Assembly (NCBI GenBank): GCA_937872895.1 | Contig: CALMUP010000051.1 | Location: forward strand, 1 to 64,000 | From: an uncultured Verrucomicrobiota bacterium | Lineage (GTDB): Bacteria > Verrucomicrobiota > Kiritimatiellia > CAIVKH01 | Length of the DNA: 64,000 nucleotides | Direction of reading: 5' to 3' | Shown: piece after piece, positions 40,868 through 49,914 of the stretch | Position numbering within the stretch: position 1 is the first letter of the stretch | Layout of the letters: the number at the start of each line of letters is the position of its first letter | Notes under the pieces: generated by a model | The model's input: only the letters and a program-made list of their open reading frames with translations | What the model was told of the DNA's origin: nothing | Database searches by the model: none | Made by a program: the position numbers and the translations under genes

Positions 40868-41905
40868 ATGTTTTTGCCCGACTATAGAAATCGTCCGGTG
40901 CTGGTGACCGGAGCCACCGGATTTGCCGGGCAGGCTTTGTGTCGCGCCCTGGTTGCTGAAGGCGCCGACGTCCGGGCGATTGCCCGACCGCAATCCGACC
41001 GGAGCGCCTTGGCCGATCTGCCCATCACCTGGTTCACCGGACAGATCTACGATGCGGACACGGTCAACGCCGCCACCGAGGGCGTCGCCTACGTATTCCA
41101 CATGGCCACGACCTACCGGCATGCCGGACTCACCCTGAAGATGAACCAGCTCGTGCACATCACCGGCACGCAACTCCTGGCCGAGGCCGCCCTTGCCCAA
41201 CCCGCCTTCCAACGGTTTGTCCACGTATCAACCTGCGGGGTACACGGCCATATTCCGCTCGGGGTACGCGCCGACGAGAACGCGCCAATCCAGCCGGAGG
41301 ATGATTACCAGGTCACGAAAAACGAGGCGGAAATCTGGGTGCGCGGATTCGCGGCTTCGCGCGGGCTCCCCCTGACCGTGTTGCGCCCCTGTGCGCTCTA
41401 CGGCGCGGGCGAAAAACGATTCCTGAAGTTCTTCCGCATGGCCGCCAAACCGGTACTTCCCCTGCTCGGCCCGGCCGGGTATGGCATTCACCTGATCCAT
41501 GTGGACGACTTCACCGGCATGGCACGCCACGCGGGACAACACCCGAACGCCCTCGGTGAAATTTTCCTCTGCGGCAGCCCGGAGCCGATCGCGCTGGAGC
41601 GGATGGCCCGCCTGATCGCCTCCGCCTATGGCCAATCGATCCGCGTTTTCCGTGTCCCGGCCTGGCCGGTGTATGAGGCCGGCCGGGTCTGTGAATGGCT
41701 GTGCAAACCGTTCGGCATCGATCCCCCGCTGCACCGCCGCCGGGTCGCCTTCTTTACCAAGAACCGCAGCTTCGACACCCGCAAGGTCTATGCGATGCTG
41801 GATTATACCTGCCAGGTCCCCGACGCGATCGGCATTCCCACGCTGGCCCGCTGGTACGTGGACCATGGCTGGGTGACCCTGCGCGGCCACTCCGCTCCGG
41901 CATGA
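40868..41905 (+). CDS. NAD-dependent sugar epimerase/dehydratase (extended SDR)
   Basis: A 345-residue extended SDR. Glycine motif VLVTGATGFAGQALCRAL, VAYVFHMATTYRHAG, active-site strand FVHVSTCGVHG, catalytic DDYQVTKNEAE (Tyr and Lys of YxxxK), and VLRPCALYGAGEKRFLKF. It probably changes a nucleotide sugar for the surface polymer made by the neighbouring genes; the exact sugar cannot be told. Its stop overlaps the deacetylase start (ATGA). Confidence 0.9.
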   Translation: MFLPDYRNRPVLVTGATGFAGQALCRALVAEGADVRAIARPQSDRSALADLPITWFTGQIYDADTVNAATEGVAYVFHMATTYRHAGLTLKMNQLVHITGTQLLAEAALAQPAFQRFVHVSTCGVHGHIPLGVRADENAPIQPEDDYQVTKNEAEIWVRGFAASRGLPLTVLRPCALYGAGEKRFLKFFRMAAKPVLPLLGPAGYGIHLIHVDDFTGMARHAGQHPNALGEIFLCGSPEPIALERMARLIASAYGQSIRVFRVPAWPVYEAGRVCEWLCKPFGIDPPLHRRRVAFFTKNRSFDTRKVYAMLDYTCQVPDAIGIPTLARWYVDHGWVTLRGHSAPA

Positions 41906-43038
41906 ACCTTCACCGCCACCTGCAGGCGATCCGCATGGAGGCACGGCAGTACCGTGGCGACTGCTACCCGGACTTCGTGACCGCGCGGCGGACCGACCCC
42001 GCACGTCTCGATGGTGTGGTGGTGTTCATGCTGCACGCCGTGCAACCGGGACGCTTCGAGCGGCAGGTCCGCTTCCTCCGCGACAATGGTTACCGGACCA
42101 TCGACTGCGACACCCTGCTGCGCTTCCTGCGCGGAGAAGCCGATCTTGAAGGCCCTTCGGTCATGCTCACCTTTGATGATGGTGAACGAAGCTTGTACGA
42201 GGTTGCCTTCCCGATCCTCCAGCGCTACGGATTGCGGGCGGTGAACTTCATCGTGCCGGGCATGATTCACGCCAGTCCCGCCGAACGGCCGGCCATCGGC
42301 AAGGCATGGTGCACCTGGGAGGAAGTGCGCGCGATGCACCACAGCGGCGTGATCGACTTCCAGTCGCACACCCTCTGGCACGAGCGCATGTTCACCGGCG
42401 AGACCCCGCTTGATTTCTGGCGCGAGGACCTGTTCACCGACGGCCTGCTGGTCGACCGTCCCCGCGTGTGCACGAACGGCCAGGACACCCTCCTGGCGGA
42501 ATGGGGTGCGCCGCTGTACCCGATGGCCCCGCGCATGATGGATGCACTGAAGTTCATCGACCGTGACGATATCCGCCGCGCCTGCATCGAACATGTGGCG
42601 CGGCAGGGTGGAGCAGCGTTTTTCCACAAAGACGGCTGGCGTGCGGAACTGGAGTCGGTCTGGCGCACGGCAAAAGGCGCGCAACCGGCCGGAGGCTTCG
42701 AGACTGCCGAGGAACAGCGGGTGGCGATCCTGGACAGCCTGATCCGCTCGCGTTCGATGCTGGAGGGTCAATTACAGCGGGAGGTCCGCCATCTCGCCTA
42801 CCCGTGGGCGATGGGCGGCACGTTGGCCCGTCGGCTCAGCGAAGAGGCTGGCTACCGGACCAACTTCCACGGCCCGATCACCGGCACACCGCTCAACCGA
42901 CCCGGCACGGATCCGTACCGCATCGCCCGGATCAAGGATGACTTCATTGAACGGCTACCGGGACGCGGTCGCCGCGCGTTGTGGTCAATCCTCGCGGAAA
43001 AGGCAGTCCGACGCCTGCGCCATCGCGATATCTACTGA
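41902..43038 (+). CDS. Polysaccharide deacetylase family protein (NodB-like)
   Basis: A 378-residue carbohydrate esterase 4-type protein. LDGVVVFMLHAVQPGRFERQ opens the domain; PSVMLTFDDGERSLYEVAFP gives the TFDDG motif with catalytic/metal Asp; VIDFQSHTLWHERMF gives the H(S/T)xxH metal site; EVRHLAYPWAMGGTLARRLS is motif 3. A 60-residue insertion lies between motifs 2 and 3. No signal peptide is seen, so it may act in the cytoplasm on a lipid-linked precursor. Coupled to the upstream epimerase; converges on the GT2 gene. Confidence 0.88.
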   Translation: MNLHRHLQAIRMEARQYRGDCYPDFVTARRTDPARLDGVVVFMLHAVQPGRFERQVRFLRDNGYRTIDCDTLLRFLRGEADLEGPSVMLTFDDGERSLYEVAFPILQRYGLRAVNFIVPGMIHASPAERPAIGKAWCTWEEVRAMHHSGVIDFQSHTLWHERMFTGETPLDFWREDLFTDGLLVDRPRVCTNGQDTLLAEWGAPLYPMAPRMMDALKFIDRDDIRRACIEHVARQGGAAFFHKDGWRAELESVWRTAKGAQPAGGFETAEEQRVAILDSLIRSRSMLEGQLQREVRHLAYPWAMGGTLARRLSEEAGYRTNFHGPITGTPLNRPGTDPYRIARIKDDFIERLPGRGRRALWSILAEKAVRRLRHRDIY

Positions 43039-43052
43039 GCCCCTTGCACGCA

Positions 43053-44123
43053 TCAGGCAACAAGCGTGAACAATTCGAACTGGACGCGGATGAGCAGTCG
43101 AATGGCCAGCCAATAGATCGAAAAGACGGCAAACAATAGACTGGCAAGTCCGCGGGCCAGCAGATTGCGGTTCACTTCTTGCGGTACATAAAACCGGTCA
43201 CCACACAGCAGGTCCCGGTCCGAGACACGCCGCCAACGCTGCACCGATTGCCGCTTTTGCGCCAACGTGCGACCGTTACGCCACCCTTCCCACGTGCCCG
43301 CCAGGAATTCCCGGCCGTGACCTTTGATCACGAGCAGGATACCCACAGCGACCTGGAACAGCAGAATGGCCGGCAGCGCGAGCCAGAAAGTCCGGGCATG
43401 GTAGTTTTTGCGCAGAAACCACCAGCGATTCCGCACCTGAAGCTTCACCCACTTCAATCCGCGGACCTTGCTCTGGTGAAACGCATTGGCTTCGGATACA
43501 ATCCAGCAGGGATTCCCGGCAAGGGACATCCGGTAGGCCAGGTCTCCATCCTCCCAGCCGAACACGTAATCGGGATCAAAGCCACCGAGCCTCTGGACCA
43601 CCTCGCGGCTGACCAGCATCGCCCCGGCAGACACGGTGGTGCAACGCCTCGTTCCCCGCGCCGCCGGATCATGCAGGCGGATCTCGCCGATGTAATGGAT
43701 GTCCACCCCGTTGTACTGGACCTGATCCGGCTGGTGGTAGTAGCGGATCTTGCCGCTGACCGCGCCGCTTTCCGGATGCAGCTCAAACACGTTCGCCAAC
43801 TTGCTGATGTACTCCGGAGACAACACGAGGTCATTGTCCATGACCAGCACCAACGGGGAATTCACCTGGTCGATTCCCAACTGGCGCGCGACATTCGGAC
43901 CGCGGTTTGATCCGGTCGATACAATCCGTACGGAAGGAAACGCCTGGCTTACCCGCGCGATGGAGTCATCGGTGGACTGGTTATCCACCAGCAGGATTTC
44001 CTGCACATGGACGCCAATCTGGTTCATCAGGGATGGGATGGTCAACATCAGCGCATCCGCGCCGTTGTGGTTGGCGATGACAATCGATACATCCGGAACG
44101 ATTACCGGCTTATCTGGTGACAT
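43053..44123 (-). CDS. Family 2 glycosyltransferase with C-terminal membrane helices
   Basis: A 356-residue GT-A enzyme. VSIVIANHNGADALMLTIPS at the start, EILLVDNQSTDDSIARV, then SPLVLVMDNDLVLSP with the metal-binding DxD, and GFDPDYVFGWEDGDLAYRMS as the acceptor/base region. Two hydrophobic stretches follow (FWLALPAILLFQVAVGILLV and LASLLFAVFSIYWLAIRLLI). ATG 44123 is chosen behind AGAGGATGG; it overlaps the flippase-like gene by 14 bases. Rhamnosyltransferase-like, exact sugar unknown. Confidence 0.88.
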   Translation of the reverse strand: MSPDKPVIVPDVSIVIANHNGADALMLTIPSLMNQIGVHVQEILLVDNQSTDDSIARVSQAFPSVRIVSTGSNRGPNVARQLGIDQVNSPLVLVMDNDLVLSPEYISKLANVFELHPESGAVSGKIRYYHQPDQVQYNGVDIHYIGEIRLHDPAARGTRRCTTVSAGAMLVSREVVQRLGGFDPDYVFGWEDGDLAYRMSLAGNPCWIVSEANAFHQSKVRGLKWVKLQVRNRWWFLRKNYHARTFWLALPAILLFQVAVGILLVIKGHGREFLAGTWEGWRNGRTLAQKRQSVQRWRRVSDRDLLCGDRFYVPQEVNRNLLARGLASLLFAVFSIYWLAIRLLIRVQFELFTLVA

Positions 44124-45084
44124 GGTTATTCCATCCTCTAACAGCATAAAGCATCCCACCGGCTACCGCCACCCACAAGCTCAAACTGAACGAAAGCAAC
44201 GACACCGCGACACCAAGCGATGGATCAGCGCCGGCCAGGGCAAAAAGCCCACCGTACGATGCCTCCCTCAAACCGATCCCCGCGATGGAAACCGGCAGCA
44301 GGGTGATGAGGGACACCGCTGTGGAAAAGACAACGTACCAGGCGAATGGCAATTCCACCCCGAAGGACCGGGCCATCAGGTAATCCATGCCTCCCCTGGC
44401 CAGAGCCATACCTACCAACCCGATCAGAGGAGCAGGAAGGGATCGAATCCGGCTGAATTGCCGCAGGGCGTCAAGCAGTCGCTCCATCACACCCACCAAC
44501 CGGGCATCGCGAAAGCGATCCGGCAAGGTCGAACGCGCCGTATCAATCACGCCCTTTTGGTTCAAGGCGACCAATGCGGCAAAACCCGCAACGATCGCGG
44601 CACACACCGGAACCACACCGCGGAAGGGCGTGTCAACGAACCAGGTAACCAGCAAGGTGACGGCAACCATGGCAACCAACCCGGCGATCCGGGCGAAGAG
44701 GATGGCAGCGACCACGCCGGCACGGTCCTGCGCGTTCCGACATAACCGCAGCCCCATGACGAGGTCCGCACCGGCTCCCCCTGGCAGGAAGATCCCGAAA
44801 AAACTACTGACCAGGCTGAAATGAACCAGGTCACCGAGCGACATCCCGGAACCGCGTGCGCGAAGCAACCGCCACAGGACCCACGCGGACAACACGACAT
44901 AACCGGTCATGGCGGTTATCCCGAGGGCATACAGACCGGGCCGGAATGATCCCCACGAATCCCGCAAGGGTTGCCAATCCATCGTGACCCCAAGATAAGC
45001 CAGCAGCGCCATACTCAAGCCCCACCGGAGCGGCATGATCCAGCGGCGGGGTGAAACGGCGGATGCTTGAACCGTAGCAATCAC
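44110..45084 (-). CDS. Flippase-like integral membrane protein (LPG synthase TM-region family)
   Basis: A 324-residue protein with about eight membrane helices of the UPF0104/'lysylphosphatidylglycerol synthase TM region' family. The hallmark is FFGIFLPGGAGADLVMGLRL, with SIAGIGLREASYGGLFALAG as the second family segment. Members are thought to move or help glycosylate lipid-linked substrates, and are often found beside GT2 and GT39 genes, as here. It overlaps both neighbours (four bases with the GT39 gene). Confidence 0.85.
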   Translation of the reverse strand: MIATVQASAVSPRRWIMPLRWGLSMALLAYLGVTMDWQPLRDSWGSFRPGLYALGITAMTGYVVLSAWVLWRLLRARGSGMSLGDLVHFSLVSSFFGIFLPGGAGADLVMGLRLCRNAQDRAGVVAAILFARIAGLVAMVAVTLLVTWFVDTPFRGVVPVCAAIVAGFAALVALNQKGVIDTARSTLPDRFRDARLVGVMERLLDALRQFSRIRSLPAPLIGLVGMALARGGMDYLMARSFGVELPFAWYVVFSTAVSLITLLPVSIAGIGLREASYGGLFALAGADPSLGVAVSLLSFSLSLWVAVAGGMLYAVRGWNNHVTR

Positions 45085-47981
45085 GGAGTAGCCACCACGT
45101 CGATGAAACCAATGACGACGTGGCGGCGGGAGGCCGACGGAACACCATCACCGGATTCGACTTTCAACCGTTTGCGCTGGGCGGGGATCCAGACACCCAT
45201 CCGAACCTCATAGCGACCGAAAGCCAGTTCATCCGGCACACGAACTTCCTCACGCCGCGCCGGTTCCCGTCGATCAGACCCGGCCCGTTCAAGGTGGTAC
45301 CACAAGCCGCGATCCTGCTGCGCGACGACCGACCCATCCGCCGCGACCACATGGATCCACACGGAATACCGGTCCGGGCGGACAAGCGCATCGTCAACCC
45401 ACCATTGGATATCCATCGATACCGTACCGCCCGGCACAGTCCGCATGGTTTCCACTGCCGCGCGCATCAAGGATATCCCGTGGTCAAACCGGGCGATGGG
45501 CAAGGCCGGGGATAAGTCGGTCGCCATTCGCTCCCCGAATGGCAAGCCCAACGCATCGCGCCACCCGGTCACCATGCCGCGGGGATCGGGAAACACCCGC
45601 ACCGCTTCAGGCGCTTTTTCACGATCAACCAGTCGAACGGTCATCGGTTCGCCCGGATATCCGCGCGGGAGCGCGAAATGGCCCTGTTCATCGATGATGC
45701 CGCGCTTGATCAAGCGACCGGCCTGGTCGGTGATCACCACCTCCGCTCCGGCAAACCCTCCAGCGGGCGTCACCTCAAGCGTCAGCGCACCACGCGGCAT
45801 CAGTGGCAGCGCCGCCAACCAGTCAACGGAGACCGCTTCCGGCGAGCGGATGGGTGACCAGACCGATCCGTCACCATCCCAGTAGGGCATCCGCGTCATC
45901 CATGTTTCGGACATGCCAAACGCGGCGAGCCATGCCGCATCATCCCCGAGGACGGCCGCCAGCTGATTGTCCAGCGCGGCACGTTCCTCCGAACCGACCG
46001 GCGACAACAGCGCACGGGACAGCGCGCCAGCCAACGTATCAGCCGCCACCGTCGGCGCGGCGCGTTCCAACCAACCTGCATCGCCCTGCTCCATGGCCCA
46101 CCACGCCAGCAGATCGGCACGATCCAACACCATCACCCGCGCCCACCCCCAGGTTACATCGCAGGACCATCGGTAGTAGAAATACGGGTCAGCGGGCAGG
46201 CGACGCGCCCGGGGTGTCTCCACCGGGATCACCCGGGCCGAACCGGGCGGAAGCATCAGCGTGGCGGATGCGTCACCAAACCGGACCCGCAGCGACACCG
46301 GTTCGTCTCCGGTTTGCACCACCAGCCACGCATGTTCCAACACATTCGTGCCGACCAACCAACTGCGGACCGGCTCGCGCGCGTTCACATCACGCACGCG
46401 CCCCGACCGTCCGAACCACGGCGCGTCCAGCGAGAGCATACGGTCCGACCGCCCACCCGGAAACGCCATCAGATAAGGAGCACGCGCCGGAAGGGTGAGG
46501 TGTTCACTGTCCACGGTGTGTATATGGATCGTCCGGTTGATGAATTTCGAGAACCGGTTGGGTGCATGGCCGATGCGGGTCCACTCCACCATGCCGGGCA
46601 GGATCCGCGGATCATCACCCGACTGCGCGATCGCGACCACCGGCCATACCGCGGCGTCCGTGCGCGGCGGCATGATCGTGTAACGTCCGGTCAGCCATTG
46701 CACCCCGGCCGGCACCGAATCCAGCATCCAGGATTCCGCCACCCGGCGCGTATCGCTGACATGGAACGATACGAGTTCCTTGAGCGTCAACATCGACAAC
46801 TGGCCTGCCGTCCATGCCAGCGCGATGATCATGGCAGGGCGAGCGAACCACCGGGCGCCCCGACCCACCGACCAGACCTTGAGCCAGACCAGCACCGCTG
46901 CCAGTAACAAGTAGGCGGTGATCGGGGTGTGGTGCGCCTGGTGCAGGAACGGCTTCCCGGACATGCCGACCACCACGTGCAACAGCGGCACGGTCACCAG
47001 CATAAGAACCCGTGGATCGCGACGGACCAGCGCCCATGCGGCCAACGCGGAAACCAGCACCGGCCAACCGACGGCATCGGCGATAACCGGACCATTTTCC
47101 TCCATCCCGATCCAGAACCGCTGGTAGGCGGGCAATTCCTTGAACGCGGCCGGCAGGGCGAAATTCGCCGTGTACTGGAAGAAATGCAGCACCGCAGCCA
47201 CCTGGGCATCGAGGTTGACGATCAGCGCGGGCGAGGTCAGGAAGATCGCCGCAAGTCCAACCAGCCCGGTGAACACCCACCGCAGGATCGCCGGCCGCGA
47301 CACGATGCCGCCGCGGTTCCGGCAATACAGGACATGGCCGATCAGCACCGGCAGGAAGGCCATGCCGCCATGGTACTTCGAGGAAAACGCGGCCGCCACG
47401 CAGAACGCCCCGCCGGCAAGGTCCCGCCACTGCCCGCGCTCGGCGATGCGCATTCCGAACCACAGCGCGGCCAGGCAAAAGAATGCCACCGCCGAATCGT
47501 TCGAGGCGAAATGGGCCGCGCTGATGTCGAGCGGCGACACCACCATCAACGCTGCGGCCAGCCAGCCCGCTGCGGGATGAAACCACCGGCCGATGGCCGC
47601 CAGGAGCGGGATCGACAGGGCGGACAGGAAGGCATTCCAGACGCGGGTGATCCAGTACAGGCTGACATACGAGGGAGGTTCAACCGGCCCCTCCCAGGAA
47701 CCGGTCCAGGTGCGCCACCCGGACTCCACCGCCATCGCCCCGCGCACGATCCACTCGACCAGGTGGCTGTTGAAGTAGGGATAGCCGTCGTAGTCGGAGT
47801 GGCCCTGGAATACGAGGTAGTCCCCGCGCAGGAACTGCTGCACCGCGCGCATCTGCTTCGGCGTGTCGGGATGGTAGACCGAATCAAGGTGCAGGTCGTG
47901 GGACAACCCGAACAGGCGCAACGCGAAGGCAACGACGAACAACGCCAGGATGATTCGCTTCTGTATGGACGAAAACGGCAT
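45081..47981 (-). CDS. GT39-like (PMT/ArnT-type) membrane glycosyltransferase
   Basis: A 966-residue protein. The first 450 residues have about ten membrane helices and the family's early acidic/basic loop (HLDSVYHPDTPKQMRAVQQF) followed by DYDGYPYFNSHLVEWIVRGA. AHFASNDSAVAFFCLAALWF is another GT39 signature. The C-terminal 500 residues are soluble, beta-rich and include carbohydrate-binding-like strands. It should move a sugar from polyprenyl phosphate to an acceptor outside the membrane. It heads the GT39-flippase-GT2 operon. Confidence 0.82.
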   Translation of the reverse strand: MPFSSIQKRIILALFVVAFALRLFGLSHDLHLDSVYHPDTPKQMRAVQQFLRGDYLVFQGHSDYDGYPYFNSHLVEWIVRGAMAVESGWRTWTGSWEGPVEPPSYVSLYWITRVWNAFLSALSIPLLAAIGRWFHPAAGWLAAALMVVSPLDISAAHFASNDSAVAFFCLAALWFGMRIAERGQWRDLAGGAFCVAAAFSSKYHGGMAFLPVLIGHVLYCRNRGGIVSRPAILRWVFTGLVGLAAIFLTSPALIVNLDAQVAAVLHFFQYTANFALPAAFKELPAYQRFWIGMEENGPVIADAVGWPVLVSALAAWALVRRDPRVLMLVTVPLLHVVVGMSGKPFLHQAHHTPITAYLLLAAVLVWLKVWSVGRGARWFARPAMIIALAWTAGQLSMLTLKELVSFHVSDTRRVAESWMLDSVPAGVQWLTGRYTIMPPRTDAAVWPVVAIAQSGDDPRILPGMVEWTRIGHAPNRFSKFINRTIHIHTVDSEHLTLPARAPYLMAFPGGRSDRMLSLDAPWFGRSGRVRDVNAREPVRSWLVGTNVLEHAWLVVQTGDEPVSLRVRFGDASATLMLPPGSARVIPVETPRARRLPADPYFYYRWSCDVTWGWARVMVLDRADLLAWWAMEQGDAGWLERAAPTVAADTLAGALSRALLSPVGSEERAALDNQLAAVLGDDAAWLAAFGMSETWMTRMPYWDGDGSVWSPIRSPEAVSVDWLAALPLMPRGALTLEVTPAGGFAGAEVVITDQAGRLIKRGIIDEQGHFALPRGYPGEPMTVRLVDREKAPEAVRVFPDPRGMVTGWRDALGLPFGERMATDLSPALPIARFDHGISLMRAAVETMRTVPGGTVSMDIQWWVDDALVRPDRYSVWIHVVAADGSVVAQQDRGLWYHLERAGSDRREPARREEVRVPDELAFGRYEVRMGVWIPAQRKRLKVESGDGVPSASRRHVVIGFIDVVATP

Positions 47982-48032
47982 CGGCGCATCCTAGCAACCA
48001 CCGGACGCCGATGCCACGGAGAAATGGACGGA

Positions 48033-48665
48033 TCAACAACGGCAGGTCGCCGCCTCGCGCCACGCCCCGACCACGCGTGCCACCGCGGCCCGGCCCGCGT
48101 CCAGACGTTCCGGCGCTCCGGCCGGATCCGCGTTCACACCCTCGACCAACACCGTCTCGCACGAGGCGAACCCCATGAAGGAAAACGCATGGCGAAGCAG
48201 CGGAGTGGCGTGGTCCCACATCGCGCGTTCGCCACGGTACCACCCGCCTGCGCTTACAATCACCAGCGCCTCCCGGCCCTGCATCAAGCCCCGATAGCCG
48301 GATGCATCGGTCGTCCAGGTCCGCCCCTTCTGCATCACTGCATCCAGCCAGGCCTTCACCGCCGCCGGCAGCGAAAAGTTGTACATCGGGAAGGCCAGCA
48401 CGATCCGGTCGGCCACCTCGACCTGCCCGGCATAGCGGTCGAACGGGGCAAGCAAGGCCGCCTCCTCCGCGGACAAGGCCTGCCCGAGGTAGTTGCGCCG
48501 CTCGTACAGCGGGACGGTGCGGGCATCGAGCAACGGCGGCGTGTGGCGCGCCAGGTCCGTCTCGCTGGTCCAACCGCCGGGCAACGCCTCCCGTGCCGCC
48601 TCGAGCAGAAGCCGGGTGCGGGACCGTTCACCGCGGGGCAGGTAATGGACCAGCGCGACGTGCAT
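48033..48665 (-). CDS. azoR: FMN-dependent NADH-azoreductase (flavodoxin-like fold)
   Basis: A 210-residue quinone/azo reductase. The family motif FPMYNFSLPAAVKAWLDAVM, then QKGRTW, binds FMN, and LVIVSAGGWYRGE is the second loop. Two-electron reduction of quinones or azo compounds with NAD(P)H is expected, as protection from electrophiles. It is last in the pirin-DoxX-azoreductase run and shares the likely LysR control. Confidence 0.9.
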   Translation of the reverse strand: MHVALVHYLPRGERSRTRLLLEAAREALPGGWTSETDLARHTPPLLDARTVPLYERRNYLGQALSAEEAALLAPFDRYAGQVEVADRIVLAFPMYNFSLPAAVKAWLDAVMQKGRTWTTDASGYRGLMQGREALVIVSAGGWYRGERAMWDHATPLLRHAFSFMGFASCETVLVEGVNADPAGAPERLDAGRAAVARVVGAWREAATCRC

Positions 48666-48678
48666 GGTTCGCTCCCGG

Positions 48679-49074
48679 TTATCCGCGATCGGCCAGCAGC
48701 GCGGCCACGCCGCGCCGATGGCTCCACACCAGGAAGGCGGCGAGCACGGTGATCAGCACCACCGGCGGATCAAACACGCCGGCTCCCGCCGTGATGAATA
48801 CGTGGAAGGCGATGATGTTCACGATGATCGGCACCAGGATCAGCAGGCCGAGCGGACGGGTGCGAGGCACCGCGACGAGGACACCGCCAAGGATCTCCAG
48901 CACCTTGACGAAGGCGAGGAAGCCGGTGGCGTACACCGCGCCGAAGAACATCGCCGGCGGCGACCCCTCCGGCGGCGGGGGCGGCATCGGGATGAAGCTC
49001 AGGAAGAAATTCAACCCGAACACCACGAACAACAGGCCGAGCAACGCGCCGGCCAGACCTTGTGCTTTTTTCAT
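48679..49074 (-). CDS. DoxX-family membrane protein
   Basis: A 131-residue protein with four hydrophobic helices (GALLGLLFVVFGLNFFLSF; MFFGAVYATGFLAFVKVLEI; RPLGLLILVPIIVNIIAFHV; PVVLITVLAAFLVWSHRRG). DoxX-type proteins often accompany redox stress genes such as pirin and azoreductase. I take the second ATG (49074) because the GAAGGAGC ribosome site would be too close to the first one. Confidence 0.82.
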   Translation of the reverse strand: MKKAQGLAGALLGLLFVVFGLNFFLSFIPMPPPPPEGSPPAMFFGAVYATGFLAFVKVLEILGGVLVAVPRTRPLGLLILVPIIVNIIAFHVFITAGAGVFDPPVVLITVLAAFLVWSHRRGVAALLADRG

Positions 49075-49100
49075 GATCATGCTCCTTCTTTGGTTTTCTG

Positions 49101-49817
49101 TTACGCCAGATCAAACAACAACGCCTCGGCATCGCCCTGCGCGACGATCCGGTGCACGCCCGCCGCCTCGGTCTGCGCACCATCGCCCGCGGACAAGGTT
49201 GTCCCGTCCAGCGTGACCGACCCGCGCATGACCTGCAGCCACAGGCCACGGCCTTCGCCCAGCGCATGCTCCACCGCCTGGCCGCCGGCGAGGCGGACGC
49301 GGAACACGTCGGCGTCCTGGTGGATCACCGCCGATCCGTCACGCCCGTCCGGCGAGATGACCAGCACCTTCCCCGCGTCCGCGTGCGCGGGCTGCGGATG
49401 CCACTCGGTGTAGCCCGGGACCAGACCGCGCTCGCGCGGCTGGATCCAGATCTGCAGGAAATGCGTGTCCTTTTCACTCGCGTTGTATTCGCTGTGGGTC
49501 ACGCCGCGGCCGGCGCTCATCAACTGGATCTGCCCCGGTTCGAGGACCCGCTGGTTGCCCATGCTGTCGCGGTGGGCCAGGGCCCCGTCAAGCACGTAGC
49601 TGAAGATCTCCATGTCGCGGTGCGGATGGGTGGGAAACCCCTCGCCGCCGCTCACCCGGTCCTCGTTGATCACGCGGAGGGAACGGAAGCCCATGAACTT
49701 CGGGTCGTAGTATTCCCCGAAGGAGAAGGTATGGCGGCTCTTCAGCCAGCCGAAGTCGGCCCGGCCCCGCTCGTCGGACCTGCGCACATGGATCGAATGA
49801 GACGTCGTTGTTTTCAT
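49101..49817 (-). CDS. Pirin family protein (YhhW-like bicupin)
   Basis: A 238-residue pirin. N-terminal cupin holds the metal ligands in FPTHPHRDMEIFSYVLDG and GRGVTHSEYN; FGEYYDPKFMGFRSLRVINE is the usual opening. Close relatives are quercetin 2,3-dioxygenase-like YhhW or redox-sensing regulators. First gene of the azoreductase operon, divergent from the LysR gene about 100 bases away. Confidence 0.93.
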   Translation of the reverse strand: MKTTTSHSIHVRRSDERGRADFGWLKSRHTFSFGEYYDPKFMGFRSLRVINEDRVSGGEGFPTHPHRDMEIFSYVLDGALAHRDSMGNQRVLEPGQIQLMSAGRGVTHSEYNASEKDTHFLQIWIQPRERGLVPGYTEWHPQPAHADAGKVLVISPDGRDGSAVIHQDADVFRVRLAGGQAVEHALGEGRGLWLQVMRGSVTLDGTTLSAGDGAQTEAAGVHRIVAQGDAEALLFDLA

Positions 49818-49861
49818 GGTCGGTTCCTTTCGTTACGGAACTACCCGTACCACGCCGCATG

Positions 49862-49892
49862 TGATATACAAATTATATCTTTTATATCATCG
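49862..49892. promoter_or_regulatory. AT-rich inverted repeats between pirin and LysR genes
   Basis: GATATACAAATTATATC (49863-49879) is a palindromic T-N11-A-type LysR box, and ATATCTTTTATATCA overlaps a second half-site. In a GC-rich chromosome this AT patch between divergent genes is likely where the LysR protein binds and where both promoters start. Confidence 0.6.
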
Positions 49893-49914
49893 TGATAGGT
49901 AGTAGATATGACGC